Shown here: positions 53,191-64,000 of the stretch, in pieces
How the letters are laid out: each line of letters starts with the position of its first letter
How positions within the stretch are numbered: the first letter of the stretch is position 1
Assembly (NCBI GenBank): GCA_020796225.1
Contig: CM036755.1
Coordinates: forward strand, 47,157,806 to 47,221,805
DNA from: Arion vulgaris
Lineage: Eukaryota > Mollusca > Gastropoda > Stylommatophora > Arionidae
Direction: 5' to 3'
Length of the DNA stretch: 64,000 nucleotides
Made by a program: the position numbers and the translations under genes
The notes under the pieces: model-generated
What the model saw: the letters and a program-made list of their open reading frames with translations, nothing else
What the model was told of the DNA's origin: nothing
Databases searched by the model: none

Positions 53191-53514
53191 TTATACATCA
53201 AAACAAGCACATAATCTTTCACCCTGAGCAAACCCACAGTTCGTACACAGCTGAGCTTGTATGTTAGAGTCACTTGTCATAAATGTACACAGGACACACT
53301 TGCGGAGGCCATGTTTAAAGGCATGCTGGGTACATGCTCTAGCACCAATGGTTTTGGAGCCCACGCATTGTGACCCACATAAAACACAACACTGTTTATT
53401 TTGCCATGTGCATGCTGGATTATAGCCACCAGAGCGCATTGAGCACATATTACACAGCCTCAAAGGGACAGTAGAAGGCATTCCTGAATCTGCTAGCATT
53501 CTGCATCTGACATT
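53191..53514 (-). CDS. Cys-rich protein, last exon
   Basis: Acceptor ttttttactttcag; 107 residues and a TAA. From residue 4 it has paired cysteines: C at 4, then CNMC, PAC, CCVLCGSQC, ACTQH, RKCVLC, LCTNCG, RLCAC, about 15 Cys plus a His. The closing C-x2-C-x(n)-C-x2-C-x(5-7)-C-x-C layout looks like stacked zinc ribbons or treble clefs. It continues in frame from the 54806-54881 exon. Not recognised; not a LINE zinc knuckle, which has the CX2CX4HX4C pattern. Confidence 0.7.
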   Translation of the reverse strand, partial: NVRCRMLADSGMPSTVPLRLCNMCSMRSGGYNPACTWQNKQCCVLCGSQCVGSKTIGARACTQHAFKHGLRKCVLCTFMTSDSNIQAQLCTNCGFAQGERLCACFDV

Positions 53515-53559
53515 CTGAAAGTAAAAAAACCACTATAGTTACTGACTGTAATACCGCTT

Positions 53560-53789
53560 TTTAGGGTGGTGTACGCCTCTGAAGTCAGAAAAGCCTGCCT
53601 TCATGGCGAAGGACACCCATAAAATGGTAAGCAGACTTTCAAACAAAATTTCGTCAGAAGCACCATCCCAGGTGCCTTGGCAACGTCTGAATTCATATCA
53701 GACGAATGCAGAAGAAGAAGGGCGGTGTAGGACAGGGGAGACATGAGGCTGTGCAATTTAATGGCACCACAGATATAAAAGGCACCATT
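53560..53789. other. Dispersed module fragments
   Basis: Distant relative of 22500 and 33990 (ggtgtacgcctctgaagtca, gcctgccttcatggcg, cagacgaatgcagaagaag). No gene. Confidence 0.4.
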
Positions 53790-54180
53790 TTATATTCTTC
53801 TTCTTCACCTTTCAACTCCCAACGAAGCACAAGTCTTCAACAAACTTCTTCCAGCTCTTCCTCTCTCTTGCCATCCCTTCCATTTCTTTGCATGTTTTAC
53901 CTATCCTTTTAATATCAGCGTCCAGCTCTCATCTACAGATCTGTCTAGGCCTTCCCTACTCCTCTTTCCCTGCGGGTTCCAAAACAGTGCCTGTCTTGCA
54001 ATGTGTCTGGTCGGTCTTCTCAATGTATGTCCTATCCATCGCCAACGTCATGTTCGTAGTTCTTTCTCCACTGGTATCTGCTTAGTTATTTCTTTGAGTT
54101 CCTCGTTCGTAATCTTATCATACCATCTCAGCCTCTCTATTCTACGTAATTTTATATTAACTTCTATTATATTTTTAATT
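53790..54180 (-). mobile_element. LINE-F 3' part
   Basis: Minus frames [38 protein letters not shown] and WKKFVEDLCFVGS. It sits in an intron of the Cys-rich gene. Confidence 0.78.
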
Positions 54181-54284
54181 TTTAACATTGTTTACATAAA
54201 GTCTAAGGTCCACTTAATCAGGGGCTCACTTACCATTGGGCAAGGTAGCTTCCTACTAGTCCATCACTGTTAATCCTACCCTGT

Positions 54285-54490
54285 GCTTGATACATGATCT
54301 TCTTCACCCTTCGCCCCTAGGGAGACATAGGTCCACAACCAAGGCCTTTCATACACGCCTATCCAAGGCCATCTTTTCCAGATCTCTGTCTCATGTCTCC
54401 AACTCCCGTCTCCAGCTGTAACTGGGTCTTTAATTACCTCTATTGCCCAGGTGCCAATCCTCGAGATGTTCCAGGTTGAAAGAAGATGAA
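54285..54490 (-). mobile_element. LINE-F 3' end fragment
   Basis: Minus frame WNISRIGTWAIEVIKDPVTA, WRHETEIWKRWPWIGVYERP, shared with 52900-53060. Confidence 0.7.
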
Positions 54491-54539
54491 TCAGCAACCC
54501 GATTTTGTATCAAATTTCATCGGTTCGCTTCATAAATCC

Positions 54540-54740
54540 CTCCTTGTGGGGGTCCTTCTTCTTCCTCAGGTTATTTTATTGGTTGTGGTTTCTGTAGCTA
54601 TCTAGTTTTTTATGGTATTGGGTAGCTAACCCCATGCCCAACCTCCTTAGTCATCTCTTACTACATACATGACAGGTAACAGTGGTTCTATTCAATACAC
54701 CCCTAATTTGGGTCCCGGTAACCACTCGAGCAGTGACACA
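54540..54740 (-). mobile_element. SINE-A-related module, reversed
   Basis: Reverse of 52570-52789: aggttattttattggttgtg, gtaacagtggttctattcaa and ggtcccggtaaccactcgag. Confidence 0.6.
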
Positions 54741-54805
54741 TGATGCTTCTACAAAAAAAATTTTCAAGTTACTTTGTCTATTGTAGCCTACAGCATTCTC
54801 CTTAC

Positions 54806-54881
54806 CTTCAGCATAGAACTTCTCATCCAGGGGTTTATGTGCCAGTAGGAGTCACGATCCTCCCGCATAAAAGCCACTAAT
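54806..54881 (-). CDS. Cys-rich protein, penultimate exon
   Basis: 76 bp between acceptor attttaattgacag and donor GTAAGGAGA. Its first base completes an Arg codon with the previous exon, then LVAFMREDRDSYWHINPWMR and SSMLK, ending in phase 0. Aromatic-rich and well conserved in style, with no stop. The phase match with both neighbours is the main support. Confidence 0.68.
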
Positions 54882-54949
54882 CTGTCAATTAAAATTGTGC
54901 ATAAGTTATTTATGGTTATTCGAACATGGTTAAAAGACTCTCTGTGGTG

Positions 54950-55065
54950 TAGAGCTTTGGATGCCCCTGTCCTACACGTGTAGGAGCCTACGAACTGAGG
55001 CGCAACATATTGCAGTTCTTGCACAAACCAAACATATCACAAAGAGTGATTAAGCTGGTTGATAA
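54950..55065 (-). mobile_element. SINE-A-related module, second half
   Basis: acacgtgtaggagcctacga and caaagagtgattaagctggt; relative of 24190-24275. Confidence 0.5.
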
Positions 55066-55081
55066 GAACAAATGCAAACAT

Positions 55082-55345
55082 ACTTCTTCTTCTTTGAATG
55101 CTCCATATCGACCACTTGTTAACCATTCTTTGTGATTTGTATGTGATTTGAGTCCAAGAGCGATTGTGCGTTATGCCAGTTATGCGCCTACAAGTAGGCC
55201 AGCACATCCAATTTCTGCGATGCTTTTTATTTACTATGGTAGATTCCCTAGGCTCCTAACTTAGTCAACTCTTACAACATGCCTTGTAGGTCGCAGTGTT
55301 ACTATTATATGCTCCCCCTGTGAGCCTCGGAAACACAGTGCGGCA
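55082..55345 (-). mobile_element. SINE-A copy
   Basis: Full-length reversed copy, tcttcttctttgaatgctcc to gcctcggaaacacagtgcgg, then a short (AAAC)n. Confidence 0.78.
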
Positions 55346-55469
55346 AACAAACAAACAAACATCATTTGTTAAAAATATACAGGTTGATGGTTAGAAGTCT
55401 ACATAATAATTAAGAAGTCTAGAATGAGAGTAGAGATGAAACAAGATGAAGTTTCTCAAGACAATGACT

Positions 55470-55800
55470 TGGCTGTATGCCCCTGGACATGCTGGAGTGC
55501 AGGGCAATGAACGTGCTGACTTTCTTACAAATAATGCCCCGACTCAAAGCTGGTAGAAGTATGGACAGAACCGATGTCATAAATGCGGTACGCTCTCATT
55601 TATGTGATATGGGCAAGTCTCAGACACTGGACCAATTGAGAATTAGGAGTTAAGTTTGGACATGCCAGACAGTGTTGTCTTCGTGCTAGAGAGAGAAGAT
55701 ACACTAATCAAATTTTCAAGGGTACGGTGAGCAAGTAGACTTTGGAATGGCTGCTGCAGTGGAGTACACATGGGAATGTGTAATGTGCCATGGTATCAAT
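55470..55800 (+). mobile_element. LINE RNase H fragment
   Basis: TWLYAPGHAGVQGNERADFL with TNNAPTQS (RNase H HAGVxGNExAD motif), then DMPDSVVFVLERE and frameshifts. Related to 40250-40760. Confidence 0.78.
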
Positions 55801-55886
55801 CGCATAACAGAAGAAAAAGAGGGAGTCGTAGTAGAAGGAAAAGAAGGAAAGAGAGATGAATGAGAAAAATAATGAAATTAACAAAC

Positions 55887-56035
55887 CTTTTCTTCAGTCT
55901 CCCATGCTCCAAGTGGTAAGGTACATAGTATACTTTCTTTCGGAGATCGTTGCACCAAAACTGGTAGTAGTCTGCTAACATGGTATGGTACTTTACAACT
56001 TCTGATTGTGTTGCTAATAGATGGCTTCGAACTGC
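55887..56035 (-). CDS. Cys-rich protein, third exon from the end
   Basis: 149 bp between acceptor tcttgtatgttttctgtag and donor GTTTGTTAA. It reads AVRSHLLATQSEVVKYHTML, ADYYQFWCNDLRKKVYYVPY and HLEHGRLKK plus AG, which the next exon completes to Arg. It looks helical with aromatic residues (Tyr, Trp, His); not recognised. Earlier exons were not found and probably lie beyond the right edge, because 56.1-64 kb is repeats and transposons. Confidence 0.68.
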
Positions 56036-56104
56036 CTACAGAAAACATACAAGAAAGTGATTCCATAGCTAACTGGTCTGGCAAATGTAATAATGTCAGG
56101 GTTT

Positions 56105-56485
56105 CTAGCAATATATAACTGCAGCTAATAAGCGAAAAACCATAGTGACAAGAAAAAGTGCCTTAGAAAAGCTGCAGAGGTGACAATAAGAGACACAATT
56201 AGAAAGCAGAAAAAGACTGGATCTGAAATCAGTCAAGTAATTCATACAAGAACAACAGAATAAGTAGTGTGTACACCTGACAAGAATGCCGTGGTATCGA
56301 CTACGATAGAGAGCCAGAAAAGTATAATGAGTATAAAGCAAGTGGAAGATCACACATAAAGATGTAGCAACAGCATCAAGAATTGCCTTAAGAAAATGAA
56401 TAACAGCTTACAAAGTACATTAGAACAAGCACACACAAGATCACTACATTTCCCACCAAACACTTCTATAAAGAATTAAAAGGTT
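56105..56485 (+). mobile_element. LINE 3' part
   Basis: Plus-strand relative of 41945-42375 (tgacaataagagacacaatt, gacaagaatgccgtggtatc), broken frames; ends near cactaa-type tail text. Confidence 0.68.
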
Positions 56486-56526
56486 GAAGAGAAGAAGAGA
56501 AGAGAACAAATAGATTTATCAAATAA

Positions 56527-57797
56527 AACAGTGTTAGTTGTGAGTCACCTCCCAGATTATCATTGTTTACATAGCAACCAATTGATGCTGTGATTTCAAA
56601 ATGAGAGCTGTAATATCTTAAAGTAAATAAAACATGTTAGTTGTGAGCCACCTCCCAGATTATCATTGTTTACATAGCAACCAATTGATGCTGTGATTTC
56701 AAAATGAGAGCTGTAATATCTTAAAGTAAATAAAACAGTGTTCGTTGTGAGCCACCTCCCAGATTATCATTGTTTACAAGCAACCAATTGATGCTGTGAT
56801 TTCAAAATGAGAGCTGTAATATCATAAAGTAAATAAAACATGTTAGTTGTGAGCCACCTCCCAGATTATCATTGTTTACATAGCAACCAATTGATGCTGT
56901 GATTTCAAAATGAGAGCTGTAATATCTTAAAGTAAATAAAACATGTTAGTTGTGAGCCACCTCCCAGATTATCATTGTTTACATAGCAACCAATTGATGC
57001 TGTGATTTCAAAATGAGAGCTGTAATATCTTAAAGTAAATAAAACATGTTAGTTGTGAGCCACCTCCCAGATTATCATTGTTTACATAGCAACCAATTGA
57101 TGCTGTGATTTCAAAATGAGAGCTGTAATATCTTAAAGTAAATAAAACATGTTAGTTGTGAGCCACCTCCCAGATTATCATTGTTTACATAGCAACCAAT
57201 TGATGCTGTGATTTCAAAATGAGAGCTGTAATATCTTAAAGTAAATAAAACATGTTAGTTGTGAGTCACCTCCCAGATTATCATTGTTTACATAGCAACC
57301 AATTGATGCTGTGATTTCAAAATGAGAGCTGTAATATCTTAAAGTAAATAAAACATGTTAGTTGTGAGTCACCTCCCAGATTATCATTGTTTACATAGCA
57401 ACCAATTGATGCTGTGATTTCAAAATGAGAGCTGTAATATCTTAAAGTAAATAAAACAGTGTTAGTTGTGAGTCACCTCCCAGATTATCATTGTTTACAT
57501 AGCAACCAATTGATGCTGTGATTTCAAAATGAGAGCTGTAATATCTTAAAGTAAATAAAACAGTGTTAGTTGTGAGCCACCTCCCAGATTATCATTGTTT
57601 ACATAGCAACCAATTGATGCTGTGATTTCAAAATGAGAGCTGTAATATCTTAAAGTAAATAAAACATGTTAGTTGTGAGCCACCTCCCAGATTATCATTG
57701 TTTACATAGCAACCAATTGATGCTGTGATTTCAAAATGAGAGCTGTAATATCTTAAAGTAAATAAAACATGTTAGTTGTGAGCCACCTCCCAGATAG
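56527..57797. repeat. 103-bp satellite
   Basis: About twelve very similar units (gttagttgtgagccacctcc, cagattatcattgtttacat, agcaaccaattgatgctgtg, gagagctgtaatatcttaaa), some with a 2-bp cagt variant at the junction. The last unit is cut by a SINE. Confidence 0.97.
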
Positions 57798-57805
57798 TGT
57801 GATTT

Positions 57806-58066
57806 CTTCTTCTTCTTTGAACGCTCCATATCGACCACTTGTTAACCACTATGTGTGATTTGTATGTGACCTGAGCCTAAGAGCGATTGTATGTCATGCC
57901 AGTTACTAGCCTACAAGTAGGCCAGCACATCAAATTTCTGCGATGCTTTTTATTTACTAGGTAGCTTCCCTAGGTCCTACATCAGTCACCTCTTACGACA
58001 TGCCATCTAAATCCTAGTGGTACCATTCTTTGCTTCCTTGCGGCCCCGGCACCACACGGGCAAGAT
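57806..58066 (-). mobile_element. SINE-A copy with target duplication
   Basis: tcttcttcttctttgaacgc to cggcaccacacgggc, flanked by agatagtgtgattt (57792 onward) and agatagtgtaattt (58067 onward), one mismatch. This fixes the SINE-A boundaries: the GAA-rich end is the 3' tail. Confidence 0.82.
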
Positions 58067-58334
58067 AGTGTAATTTAATAATCTTTCTTTCTTTTCTCCA
58101 ATCCTGTTTTGTCTCACAGCGTCAGGATAACTAACCTGTTGTCTTTGCACTCCAGACAGGCCAATAGGTGCTCAGTCTCCCCCAATAGATATCGAAGAGT
58201 ATGCATACTGATGGTTTTCATGGCTCACTGGTGAAAAACTCCTCACTCTGCCCCTCAGGCATTCAGTTCTACTTGTACAGAGAATTTATTACAGCAAACC
58301 ACTAGACCAACAGGTCAGTGGATCCACAAGAGAA
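58067..58334 (+). mobile_element. Dispersed repeat H, copy 2, and flank
   Basis: 58165-58290 matches 26805-26945 (aggtgctcagtct.cc, ccctcaggcattcagttcta, cttgtacag). A cctgttttgtctcacagcgt block upstream also occurs at 49265. Confidence 0.6.
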
Positions 58335-58435
58335 TTTAGTGACTTGGGAGTTCTATAGTGACTTGAGAGTTCTATAGTGACTTGAGAGTTCTATAGTGAC
58401 TTTGGAGTTCTATAGTGACTTGATAGTGACATCTG
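58335..58435. repeat. 19-bp minisatellite
   Basis: Five copies of agttctatagtgacttgag with variants, directly upstream of the LINE3 ORF. Confidence 0.88.
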
Positions 58436-59010
58436 AAGATAAACAATACATGAAAACAAGAAAAAGACACATTCGTTTTGCAACATGGAATGTTAGAACC
58501 TTACACCAAGAAGGAAAACTAGACAATTTAATACTAGAGACAACAGATATGAAGGTAGATATTATGGGAGTCGCAGAAACAAGATGGAAAGGCGAGGATA
58601 CACAAGAAGAGATGACTATATATTTATACATTCAGGAGGAGAATATCATGAGCGAGGAGTAGGTATGCTAATAAAAAGGAAATAGAAAAATACATCAGTG
58701 GTTATTGGACGTATAACGACAGAATGATGCTTTTAAAGATCAGAGCAAAGCCATTCGATATAGCAATTATCCAAACATACGCTCCAACATCAGACCATAC
58801 AGATGAAGAAATCGAAAAATATTATGAAGATTTACAACAAATTCTCAAACAAGTAAAGACAACTGACATACTAATTATAATGGGCGATATGAATTCAAAA
58901 ATTGGCAAAGGCAAATACAAGAACATTGTAGGACAATACGGACTAGGAACAAGGAATGAACGAGAAGATAGGCTTATCCAGTTCTGTGAAGAAAATAACA
59001 TGGTTATATG

Positions 59011-62000
59011 CAGAGCCGGATTAGCATAGTAGCAGAAGTAGCAAATGCTACGGCCCCGCGCTTTGGGGGGGGGCCCGCGCCTCTGGAGCTAAGTTGTCAC
59101 TAGTCATAAACAAGTAACCAAGTTTGGGAGGTGGGTAATAATTTCCCCCTTTCATTTTTTTTTTATTAAGGTTAGGGCCAAGGTCATGTTTACTCAATTT
59201 CGGACTTAATTGGGCGGTCACACTGAGCTCATTAACAACGTAACAGTTTTTTTACTTTTTGTATAGGAGTGTCTCTTGTGTGCACACGCTTCTAATAAAC
59301 GAAAACTTGAAAGCTTGAACAAAAGAACAATTAAATTTGACTCATAACCCAGTTCAAGTCTCTGTTCGTTCAGTAGTTTTTGCGTGCGAAACTTAGTTTA
59401 AAATAAATGCAAGTGGGCGTATGAAATATTGTTCTAAGACATGAGCAGATCTGGGCACTCCTAAATAAATTTCATGTCATTCACGTTTTTGTGAGAAACT
59501 GTTTTGCACTCGACTAGATGTCCCAGAAAATAATGCGAGAGAGGACCAAATGATTAAACAGAAAACTTGGACACACTTGAAGGAGCCGCAACAAGAAGCC
59601 GTAACACAGAGCTGCATAATTTTACAGAGAAGCACACAAACGGACACAGAGAGTAATTTTTTATTTGTTCTGCTAACTTTGAATGTATTTAAATCCTCCC
59701 ATCTTGTTATTTTATTATTATTTTATTTTACATAGCTAATTTTATGTTTCAGTGAGAAATTAATTTTTAAAAATAGTTTCTATCATTTTTCGTTTTCAAT
59801 GAATTCAAATGTTTTAAATCAGAGTTATAGTCATGTTAAGTGGTTAAATTACGAAGCACCCTGTATATAATATATCATCATGAGTAAATTGTTATATCAT
59901 AAAACGCTGTCCAAACTTTCACATTTATATGTTATATTAGTAGAAAGTAGAAGAATTACATTTTATTTGTAAATTCATTTTCTCTTCCCAGATTGAGATA
60001 GACATCATGAGCAGCAGAGCCAGAGATACGGGTTGACATTACGCTTCTGGAAGTGCAAAGCGTAAAGCACAAGATGAAAAGGAAAAATATAACCAAGTTC
60101 TTGTATCAAAAACACGCAAGCTGTCTGAATTTTTAATGTCGTGTGTAATGGTGCTGAATCCAAAGAAATCGAAGCAGAAAATATAGAAGTCGCGTCTCAC
60201 AGTATAGTAGATGAAGATAGTGATATAGAACAATCATCATTACCAATATTAAGATCAGCAACTCTTCACGATTTAGCCACATTTTCCACAAGACAAACTG
60301 AAGTCGAATGTACAGCAAGTCCTTCCAATTTAGCCATATCATTTTCAAGCCAAAGAGAGGCAGAAAGCACAGCACATGCTTCCAATGTAGCAACATCTTC
60401 TACAAGCCAAAAGCACAACGAAAATAAAATGTACTCCAACGATATTGGTGAATGGCCAATCAACTTCAATCGAGATTATTGGATTGCGAAAGGAAGCAGC
60501 GAAGTGCAACATATGAACAGTGATTTCTTGTCTTCCAAAAAAAAAACATACAATAAAGAAAACAATCCACGAATTTGTCGAAAATCGTTTTTCACATTTA
60601 CACATAAACCAACAAACAAAACTCATGTGAGAGATTGGTTGTGTTATTCAGAAACTAAAGGACAACTTTTCTGTTTTGTTTGCAAAGTTACTGATTCAGA
60701 CTGTTCGTCACGGTTTACGAAAGAAGGATTTGACGATTGGAAAAACGCAAATAATTTGTTGAAAAGACATGAAGAAAGCACCTTCCATAGACAAGCGATA
60801 ATTTCTCTGTTAGTTTGCAAAAGAAAGATGCTCGTGTCGATTCTCAACTTGTAAGCCAAATTGAGACCGAACAAACATATTGGCGGACACTTTTGGAGCG
60901 AATTACTTCAGTAATCCAATTTTTAGCAGAACGAGGTCTTGCATTTCGGGTAGGGATGAAATTATTGGTTCACCTAATAAAGGAAATTATTTAGGTTTGT
61001 TGGAATTAATAGCCAAATTTGACATTTCTCTGGCTCAGCATATAAATACTTATGCAAATAAAGGAAAGGGACATACATCATACTTATCAAAAACAACATG
61101 TGAGGAATTTATCCATCTAATTGCATCACGCTTACTGGATCATATTATTTGCGAAATTAAGAAATGCAAGTACTATTCCGTATCACTGGACTCTACTCCA
61201 GACATTTCGCATGTGGACCAACTCACTCTAATAGTGGGCTATGTGTTACCATCTGGACCAGTGGAAAGGTTTGTGAAGTTCTTGGATATGGAAGGTCATA
61301 CTGCTGAACAACTCGCCCAAAGTTTACTTGATTTTTAAAGGAAAATGGCATTGATATCAAAGACTGTCGTGGTCAAAGCTATGACAATGCCAGCAACATG
61401 AGTGGGAAATACAACGGCTTACAAGCACGCATTAAGGAGATAAATAAGTACGCAGAATACATTCCCTGCTTTGCACATTCACTGAATTTGGTTGCGAAGT
61501 GTGCTGCAGAATGTTGTATAGAAGCATCCATTTTTTCGATTTTGTTGAAAGTCTCTATACATTCTTTTCCGCTTCTACCTATCGATGGGGCATTCTTACA
61601 AAAGCACTGGAAGATACAGGTTCAAAACTCCCGACTTTGAAGAGACTGTCGGACACCAGGTGGTCTTTCCGAGCTGATGCGACAAAAGCACTTTTATGTG
61701 GTTTTACCATTATCAAACAAGTTTTGGATGACATCTCAAATAACATGGATCAAAGGTAGAGTGTCGTAATCAGCGTATGGGCTAGTTTTGGAGATGAGTA
61801 AGTTGGAAACGGGAATAGTTAGCATTTTATGGAACGGAATTCTAGAACGCTTGCAAGCGTCTAGCGCTTCATTACAGTCACCTGATCAAGACCTTAACAC
61901 GGGATATGCTCTTTATGAATCGTTACACGGGTACGTTCAAGCAATGCCGCCTACATTTTCAGATATTGAGGCCAAAGCCAAAATCCTGACTCACTGTCAA

Positions 62001-62759
62001 GAATATCAGCAACAAACTTCGACGACTGCAAGGAAATACTAAGTACGACGATTTTAGTGGCTCTACTACGCTCGATGAAGTTGTAGAAAATCAAACACCC
62101 AAACAAAAATTTGAAAGTCAGGTGTTTATTGTCATAATTGATAATGTACTCTCTGCCTTAGCTAAACGCATGGAAGCGTACCATAGAGTGACTGATGTAT
62201 TTGGAACATTTCGGCAGTTAAAATCTCTTACAGCAGAAGAGATCTTGAAAAGAACTCCACATATTGTCAGCTCTTACCAAGAGGATTTGGAAGAAAGCCT
62301 AGGCGACGAACTTGTGCAGTTCGCTGAACTTCTGAAAACTAATGTAGCTGCTGCTATTAGCAACGAAAAGAATGAGGCCCTTGAACTGCAATTTTATAAA
62401 CTTATAATGGAAAATTCATTAGAGTCGTGTTTCCCAAATGTAGAAATAGTCTTACGAATTTACTTGTCTTTAATGATTACTAACTGCAGCGGAGAACGTT
62501 CTTTTTCAACATTAAAGCGTATAAAAGTGAGTTAAGGAACATGATGGGACAAGATCGTCTAAATAACCTCACCTTAATGAACATTGAATGTAATTTACTT
62601 AGAGAAATTGATTTGTCTAGTATTATCTCTAAATTTGCTCACATTAAATCGAGACAAGTTTGTTTGTAAAATTTATGTTTTATTATTTATTATCATACAA
62701 AACTTAGGGCCCAGCGCTAAAATTTGCTACGGGCCCCGCGCTGGTCTAATCCGGCTCTG
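59011..62759 (+). mobile_element. hAT DNA transposon
   Basis: 3749 bp with inverted ends CAGAGCCGGATTAG and CTAATCCGGCTCTG, and related subterminal text (tagcaaat, gggccc). The perfect 8-bp duplication is gttatatg (59003-59010, 62760-62767). Removing it restores the LINE3 endonuclease frame across ENNMVICN. It carries one decayed transposase gene. The first 1 kb and the last 0.1 kb are non-coding. Confidence 0.95.
60010..62669 (+). pseudogene. hAT transposase (DUF4371/ZMYM1-like), decayed
   Basis: Starts near MSSRARDTG with an N-terminal SGSAKRKAQDEKEK segment. A TTF-type zinc-finger-like region follows (WPINFNRDYWIAKGS, RDWLCYSETKGQLFCFVCKV, GFDDWKNANNLLKRHEES). The RNase H-like core has YYSVSLDSTPDISHVDQLTL, GQSYDNASNMSGKYNGLQAR (the Asp-rich SYDNAxNM motif), PCFAHSLNLV and RLSDTRWSFRADATKAL. 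The C-terminal dimerisation motif is CSGERSFSTLKRIK, then ELRNMMGQDRLNNLTLMNIE. Frameshifts near 60830, 61335, 61535, 61760, 62040 and 62530 and an in-frame stop near 60035 make it non-functional. Its order and motifs are nearly complete, so decay is recent. It copied and pasted by cut-and-paste when active, making the 8-bp duplication. Confidence 0.88.
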
Positions 62760-64000
62760 GTTATATGCAACACATTTTACCAACAAGAATCTAGGAGATT
62801 ATACACATGGAAAAGCCCAGGAAATAGAAAAAGGAACCAGATAGATTTCATCATGATTAGGAACAGATTTAAAAATAATGTAATGAACACCAAAACATAT
62901 CCAGGAGCAGATATAAATTCTGATCATAATCCAGTGATGATCAAACTAAATATAAAACTAAAAAAGATAGACCAACCAACACGAAAAGAACCACATATAG
63001 ATATATCAGCACTTAAACAATCAGAGATACAACAGAAATATTGTGTGGAAGTAAAGAACAAATATGAATGCCTAATGACAGAGTGCTTAGAACAATACAG
63101 AAGAGAAATCCTGAAGAGAAAGTAGCCAATAAATGGGATTGCTTAAAACAGAGTATACAAACTGCAAACAAAAACCTGCCTGTAAAAGAATCCATGAAAA
63201 ATCAAATGTGCATGACTGATGAAATCTTAGAAAAAATGACAGAACGAAAGAAAGCCAAGAACACCCCAAAGTATACAATTTTAGACAACGAAATACGCAA
63301 CATGTGCAGAACCACAAAAGTAAACTGGTTAGAAACAAAATGCAAGGAAATAGAAGATATGGCAGAAAAACACAGGACTAGAGATATGCACAGAGAAATA
63401 AGACAAATGACAAGTAAGAAAAATACTGTAAAAAGTGGAGGATGTATCAAAAACAACAACAACCAACTTTTGTTTGATAAAACAGAAATATTGACAAGAT
63501 GGACAGAATATGTAACGGCTCTATTTGATGATCAAAGAAGCAGTAAACACAGTATAAAGTGCAATGACAGCCCAAGAATATAAAAATCTGAAGTTGTAAG
63601 AGCAATCGAAACAATGAAGCGAGGAAAGGCTGCAGGATTGGATAATATTACTGTGGAAATGTTAACCTCCTTAGAGGATTTTGGTATTTCAACCATTACA
63701 GATTTGTGCAATGATATGTATAACACAGGATATATACCAAGAGACTTGAAGACATCAGTATTCATACCACTACCCAAAAGCCCAAAGCACAGGAGTGCAC
63801 AGACTATAGGACACTTAGCCTGATGAGCCACATAACAAAAATACTACTCAAGATCATACATGAAAGAATTAAAAACAAGATAGACATAGAAGTAGGAGAA
63901 GAACAGTTTGGCTTTAGAAAGAACAGAGGAACAAGAGAGGCAATACTTTGTATAAGACTACTCGCTGACAAGTAAGTATATAGAAGTGCAAAAAGTATCT

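Larger units (their letters stand above)
58436..64000 (+). mobile_element. LINE3, RTE-like, split by hAT, running off the right edge
   Basis: Endonuclease part before the hAT: HIRFATWNVRTLHQEGKLDN, IMGVAETRWKGED, IIQTYAPTSDHTDEEIEKYY and ILIIMGDMNSKIGKGKY. After it: NRKRNQIDFIMIRNRFKNNV and GADINSDHNPVMIKLNIKLK. The reverse transcriptase begins with MKRGKAAGLDNITVEMLTSL, YIPRDLKTSVFIPLPKSPKH and GEEQFGFRKNRGTREAILCI. A few frameshifts (near 58660, 63120, 63585, 63805) show decay. The catalytic FADD box should lie beyond the window. Confidence 0.88.

Overview
This window is eukaryotic, animal-type DNA: split exons with canonical splice sites, many non-LTR retrotransposons (LINEs), tRNA-derived SINEs, a hAT transposon, an LTR retrotransposon and long tandem arrays. 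The only recognisable host gene is rapsyn, a metazoan protein. The repeat load and LINE types would suit an invertebrate with large introns, such as a mollusc or other lophotrochozoan, but that placement is an inference and weak.

Host genes. (1) A rapsyn-like gene lies on the minus strand and spans at least 1219-41391. Six coding exons were found by comparison with vertebrate rapsyn: 41391-40877 (N-terminus and first TPRs), 38077-37906, 25902-25804, 23200-23078, 7095-7042 and 1418-1219 (start of the RING-H2). All five joins between the located exons keep frame or phase. About 18 residues expected between the last two exons were not found, and the final exon lies left of the window. The introns are almost entirely transposons and satellites. 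(2) A second minus-strand gene is represented by its last three exons (56035-55887, 54881-54806, 53514-53191). They join in frame into a 182-residue C-terminus ending in a cysteine-rich, probably zinc-binding region. I do not recognise this family.

Layout. 1-7000: a 21-bp minisatellite, SINEs, the rapsyn RING exon, and a 3.5-kb satellite of 78-bp units. 7000-9800: rapsyn exon 5, a tandem duplication, and a LINE with another LINE end inserted in it. 9794-20158: a nested stack. A 5'-truncated LINE was entered by a nearly full-length RTE-like LINE and, separately, by a TA-target DNA transposon. That transposon was entered by a 5.3-kb LTR element which carries a gag-like gene but shows no polymerase. 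Every level has its own target-site duplication. 20-30 kb: LINE and SINE remnants around rapsyn exons 4 and 3. 30.2-32.2 kb: a GATA array. 33-46 kb: TAC-type arrays with SINEs, more LINEs, three short terminal-inverted-repeat elements with perfect 8-bp duplications, and rapsyn exons 2 and 1. 46-53 kb: LINE ends and several minisatellites. 53-56 kb: the cysteine-rich gene. 56.5-57.8 kb: a 103-bp satellite. 58.4 kb to the end: an RTE-like LINE whose endonuclease domain is split by a 3.75-kb hAT element (59011-62759) with a decayed DUF4371/ZMYM1-like transposase.

None of the transposon genes is a clean full-length open frame except the small gag and accessory frames of the LTR element. All family assignments come from reading translations by eye, without database searches.
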